From the NCBI GenBank assembly GCA_029834535.1, contig JAQMWT010000407.1, positions 1 to 64,000 of the forward strand: DNA of 64,000 nt, read 5' to 3'. Positions 62,473 through 64,000 of the stretch are shown here, one piece after another. The DNA is from Chrysophaeum taylorii (lineage: Eukaryota; Sar; Pelagophyceae; Pelagomonadales; Pelagomonadaceae). The notes under the pieces were generated by a model. It had not been told where the DNA came from. It did no database searches and worked only from the letters and a program-made list of their open reading frames with translations. Every line of letters starts with the position of its first letter. Within the stretch, counting starts at the first letter, position 1. The position numbers and the translations under genes were made by a program.

Positions 62473-63498
62473 CAGCTTATTATTCTTCTTCTCGCTTTAT
62501 TTATTTATATCGAGAGTCGAATTGCATGATGTCAACACCGGGTGAACAGACGACCAAGGCGACTCGCGAGTGCTGTCAGTATGCTTGAGCGCGGACGGGC
62601 CGCACGCATGCAACGGGCTGCGGGCTGCAAGAAGGAAGGACCTTCTCGTCAATCACGTTGCTTCTTCACCCGCGCTGTTTGTTTGTTCGAGCTAAGCTCA
62701 TCGAAAGAAACTCGAACCTCGACTGTTGTTCGATGTGGCCCTGTTCAGTTACCATCGTCGTAAGAACGCGCGCTCGCCGGACCCCTGTCCGTGCCATGGA
62801 GCGCGGTGGGAAGAAGACCTCCCTTGCGTCTGTCTGCAGCAGCTTTTTTTTTGGGAGAGAGATAGAAAATTCCATTTAGGGTTAGGACCCTCCCCCTTTA
62901 TCTCACGCTCACGCTAAACAACCCAAAAATCGGTGCTTACGACACACAGGGCGCAATAAGAGTGGCACTACCACTCACTGGCACCATTCTCTACCAAATG
63001 CACAGCGATTTTTACTGTTCTCTAGTTTGCCACAATAATCATAATAATAGGCTGCCCGAACTGCGTTTCAAAACTTGCCTTACGGGATGATGAAGAATAT
63101 CATCTAGTAGAGATGGGGCACTCGGGCGGGCGCTATATATTTATGAGAGTAGATCAGGACAACCAGCTACTATATCGCAGGCGAAAGAAAGCAGGACGAA
63201 ATCGGAATTGAATCACGTCGACCGTGATGATGTCGGGAGGATGACTACCTTGCTCTATCTATGGCAACCGATTGTGCCGGAGGTACGACGCTCGTTCGAC
63301 AAACGTGGCAGCAGCCGAGTCGGCGGTGGTGACGCGCTGGCATCAAACGGGCCCGTAGGTCCGTCCGCACTCCCGCGATTTTTTTTCTAGCCTCGTTCGT
63401 ATTATTATTATTATTATTAAAGCACAACAAGCGCGCGCGCGCGCGCGCGCTCATCGCTCGAAAACAACAACAACAATAACAAGTAGTAGTTCCCACAG
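61878..63498. other. Intergenic region, no supported gene
   Basis: About 1.6 kb. Simple repeats: (CATC)n at about 62153-62178, (GA)n at 62442-62471, (TTA)n at about 63400-63418 and (GC)n at 63431-63449. TATA-like GTATAAAAAAAAT (about 62263) and GCTATATATTTATG (about 63132) have no evident gene downstream. Small frames start at non-ATG codons or lack motifs. No tRNA or snRNA was recognised. Confidence 0.5.
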
Positions 63499-64000
63499 TC
63501 AAATGTCGTGAGGCTGGGGTGGCTGGATCTTCTCTTCTTCTTGTTGGGTTTCCACCTGGGCGCGCCACATGGCCGCGTATTCCCCGTCGAGAGCGAGGAG
63601 GGTGGGGTGGGTGCCGTATTCGAGGACGCCCCCCCCTTTGAGCACGAGGATGTTGTCGCAGTTCCGGATCGAGCCGAGGCGGTGCGCGATGGTGAGGGAG
63701 GTCCGCGCCTTGGCGAGGTCCGAGAGGGCCGCCTGGATGGAGCGCTCGGTCTTGGAGTCGAGGGCGGAGGTCGCCTCGTCGAAGAGGCAGATCGGGGGAT
63801 TTTTGACGAAGAGGCGGGCGATGGCGACGCGCTGCTTTTCGCCGCCCGAGAGCTTGAGGCCGCGCTCTCCGACGAGAGTTTCGTAGCCATCCGGGAGCGA
63901 CCGGATGAAGTCGGCGAGGTTGGCTCTCTCGGCGGCGTCCCGGACGTCGCCGGTCCCGCCGCCGTAGGCGACGTTGTAAGCTATGGTGTCGTTGAAGAGG
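63499..64000 (-). CDS. ABC transporter, ABCB half-transporter (Atm1/ABCB6-7/HMT1-like), 3' end only
   Basis: The last 166 codons plus TGA; the gene continues past the right edge. This is the C-terminal half of an ATP-binding domain. It shows F-N-D-T-I-A-Y-N-V (start of the helical subdomain), signature L-S-G-G-E-K-Q-R-V-A-I-A-R, Walker B I-C-L-F-D-E with the D-loop S-A-L-D, and the H-switch I-A-H-R. The L-S-G-G-E-K-Q signature and the ending Y-A-A-M-W-R-A-Q are typical of the Atm1/ABCB7, ABCB6 and HMT1 group, which export glutathione or Fe-S/heme-linked compounds from mitochondria or vacuoles. Membrane spans and Walker A are not in the window. The stop is at 63499-63501. Which member of the group cannot be told. 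Confidence 0.88.
   Translation of the reverse strand, partial: LFNDTIAYNVAYGGGTGDVRDAAERANLADFIRSLPDGYETLVGERGLKLSGGEKQRVAIARLFVKNPPICLFDEATSALDSKTERSIQAALSDLAKARTSLTIAHRLGSIRNCDNILVLKGGGVLEYGTHPTLLALDGEYAAMWRAQVETQQEEEKIQPPQPHDI

Noticed and set aside
62880-63100. Possible small RNA gene downstream of TTTAGGGTTAGG
   Set aside because: No tRNA boxes, snRNA motifs or stable fold could be recognised by eye.

Overview
The window comes from a eukaryotic nuclear genome, most likely a single-celled alga or other protist (a stramenopile or similar lineage would fit, but nothing here fixes the group). Evidence: a cytosolic ribosomal protein gene eL31 with a spliceosomal intron of only 38 nt, an exportin, a tail-anchored FKBP, an RWD protein, an ABCB half-transporter, and abundant retroelements and rolling-circle transposons. 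Host genes are GC-rich, almost all single-exon and packed tightly: 40 bp between divergent starts, 4 bp between convergent stops, and one convergent pair whose stop codons overlap.

Layout. 1-11.5 kb: minus-strand Copia-type LTR fossil A. 11.55-25.68 kb: a related plus-strand Copia fossil B with long LTRs that carry an open frame. 25.9-27.2 kb: an amino-acid transporter gene, an island between elements. 27.28-37.24 kb: a nested stack. Copia fossil C (a close relative of A, minus strand) is interrupted by two short GC-rich SINE-like insertions and by a 4.5 kb Helitron-like element that carries an 832-codon tyrosine-recombinase gene. 37.24-38.8 kb: Ty3/Gypsy fragment. 39.07-41.88 kb: exportin-4-like gene. 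42.0-48.5 kb: a (TTTG)n array, a Helitron tail, a second kind of Copia fossil (D) and an array of its LTR heads. 48.6-50.1 kb: leucine-rich-repeat gene. 50.3-51.36 kb: short Helitron copy without the recombinase. 52.9-64 kb: gene-dense host DNA with a multispan membrane protein, FKBP, aldo/keto-reductase-like protein, sulfotransferase, 2OG-Fe(II) oxygenase, RWD/DUF1115 protein, eL31, and the 3' end of an ABC transporter.

Most notable points. (1) Both Copia families A and B hold, between protease and integrase, a region with the ordered motifs of a C5 cytosine DNA methyltransferase. (2) The tyrosine-recombinase gene is cargo of a Helitron-like element whose two ends can be placed to the base by comparing three copies and an empty site in fossil A. 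(3) Fossil A repeats a T-x-x-S-L-N-Y coding motif at its polyprotein junctions. (4) The A/B clade has LTRs of about 2-2.5 kb containing a coding region, and primes from the anticodon region of initiator tRNA-Met. Family calls were made by reading motifs, without database searches.
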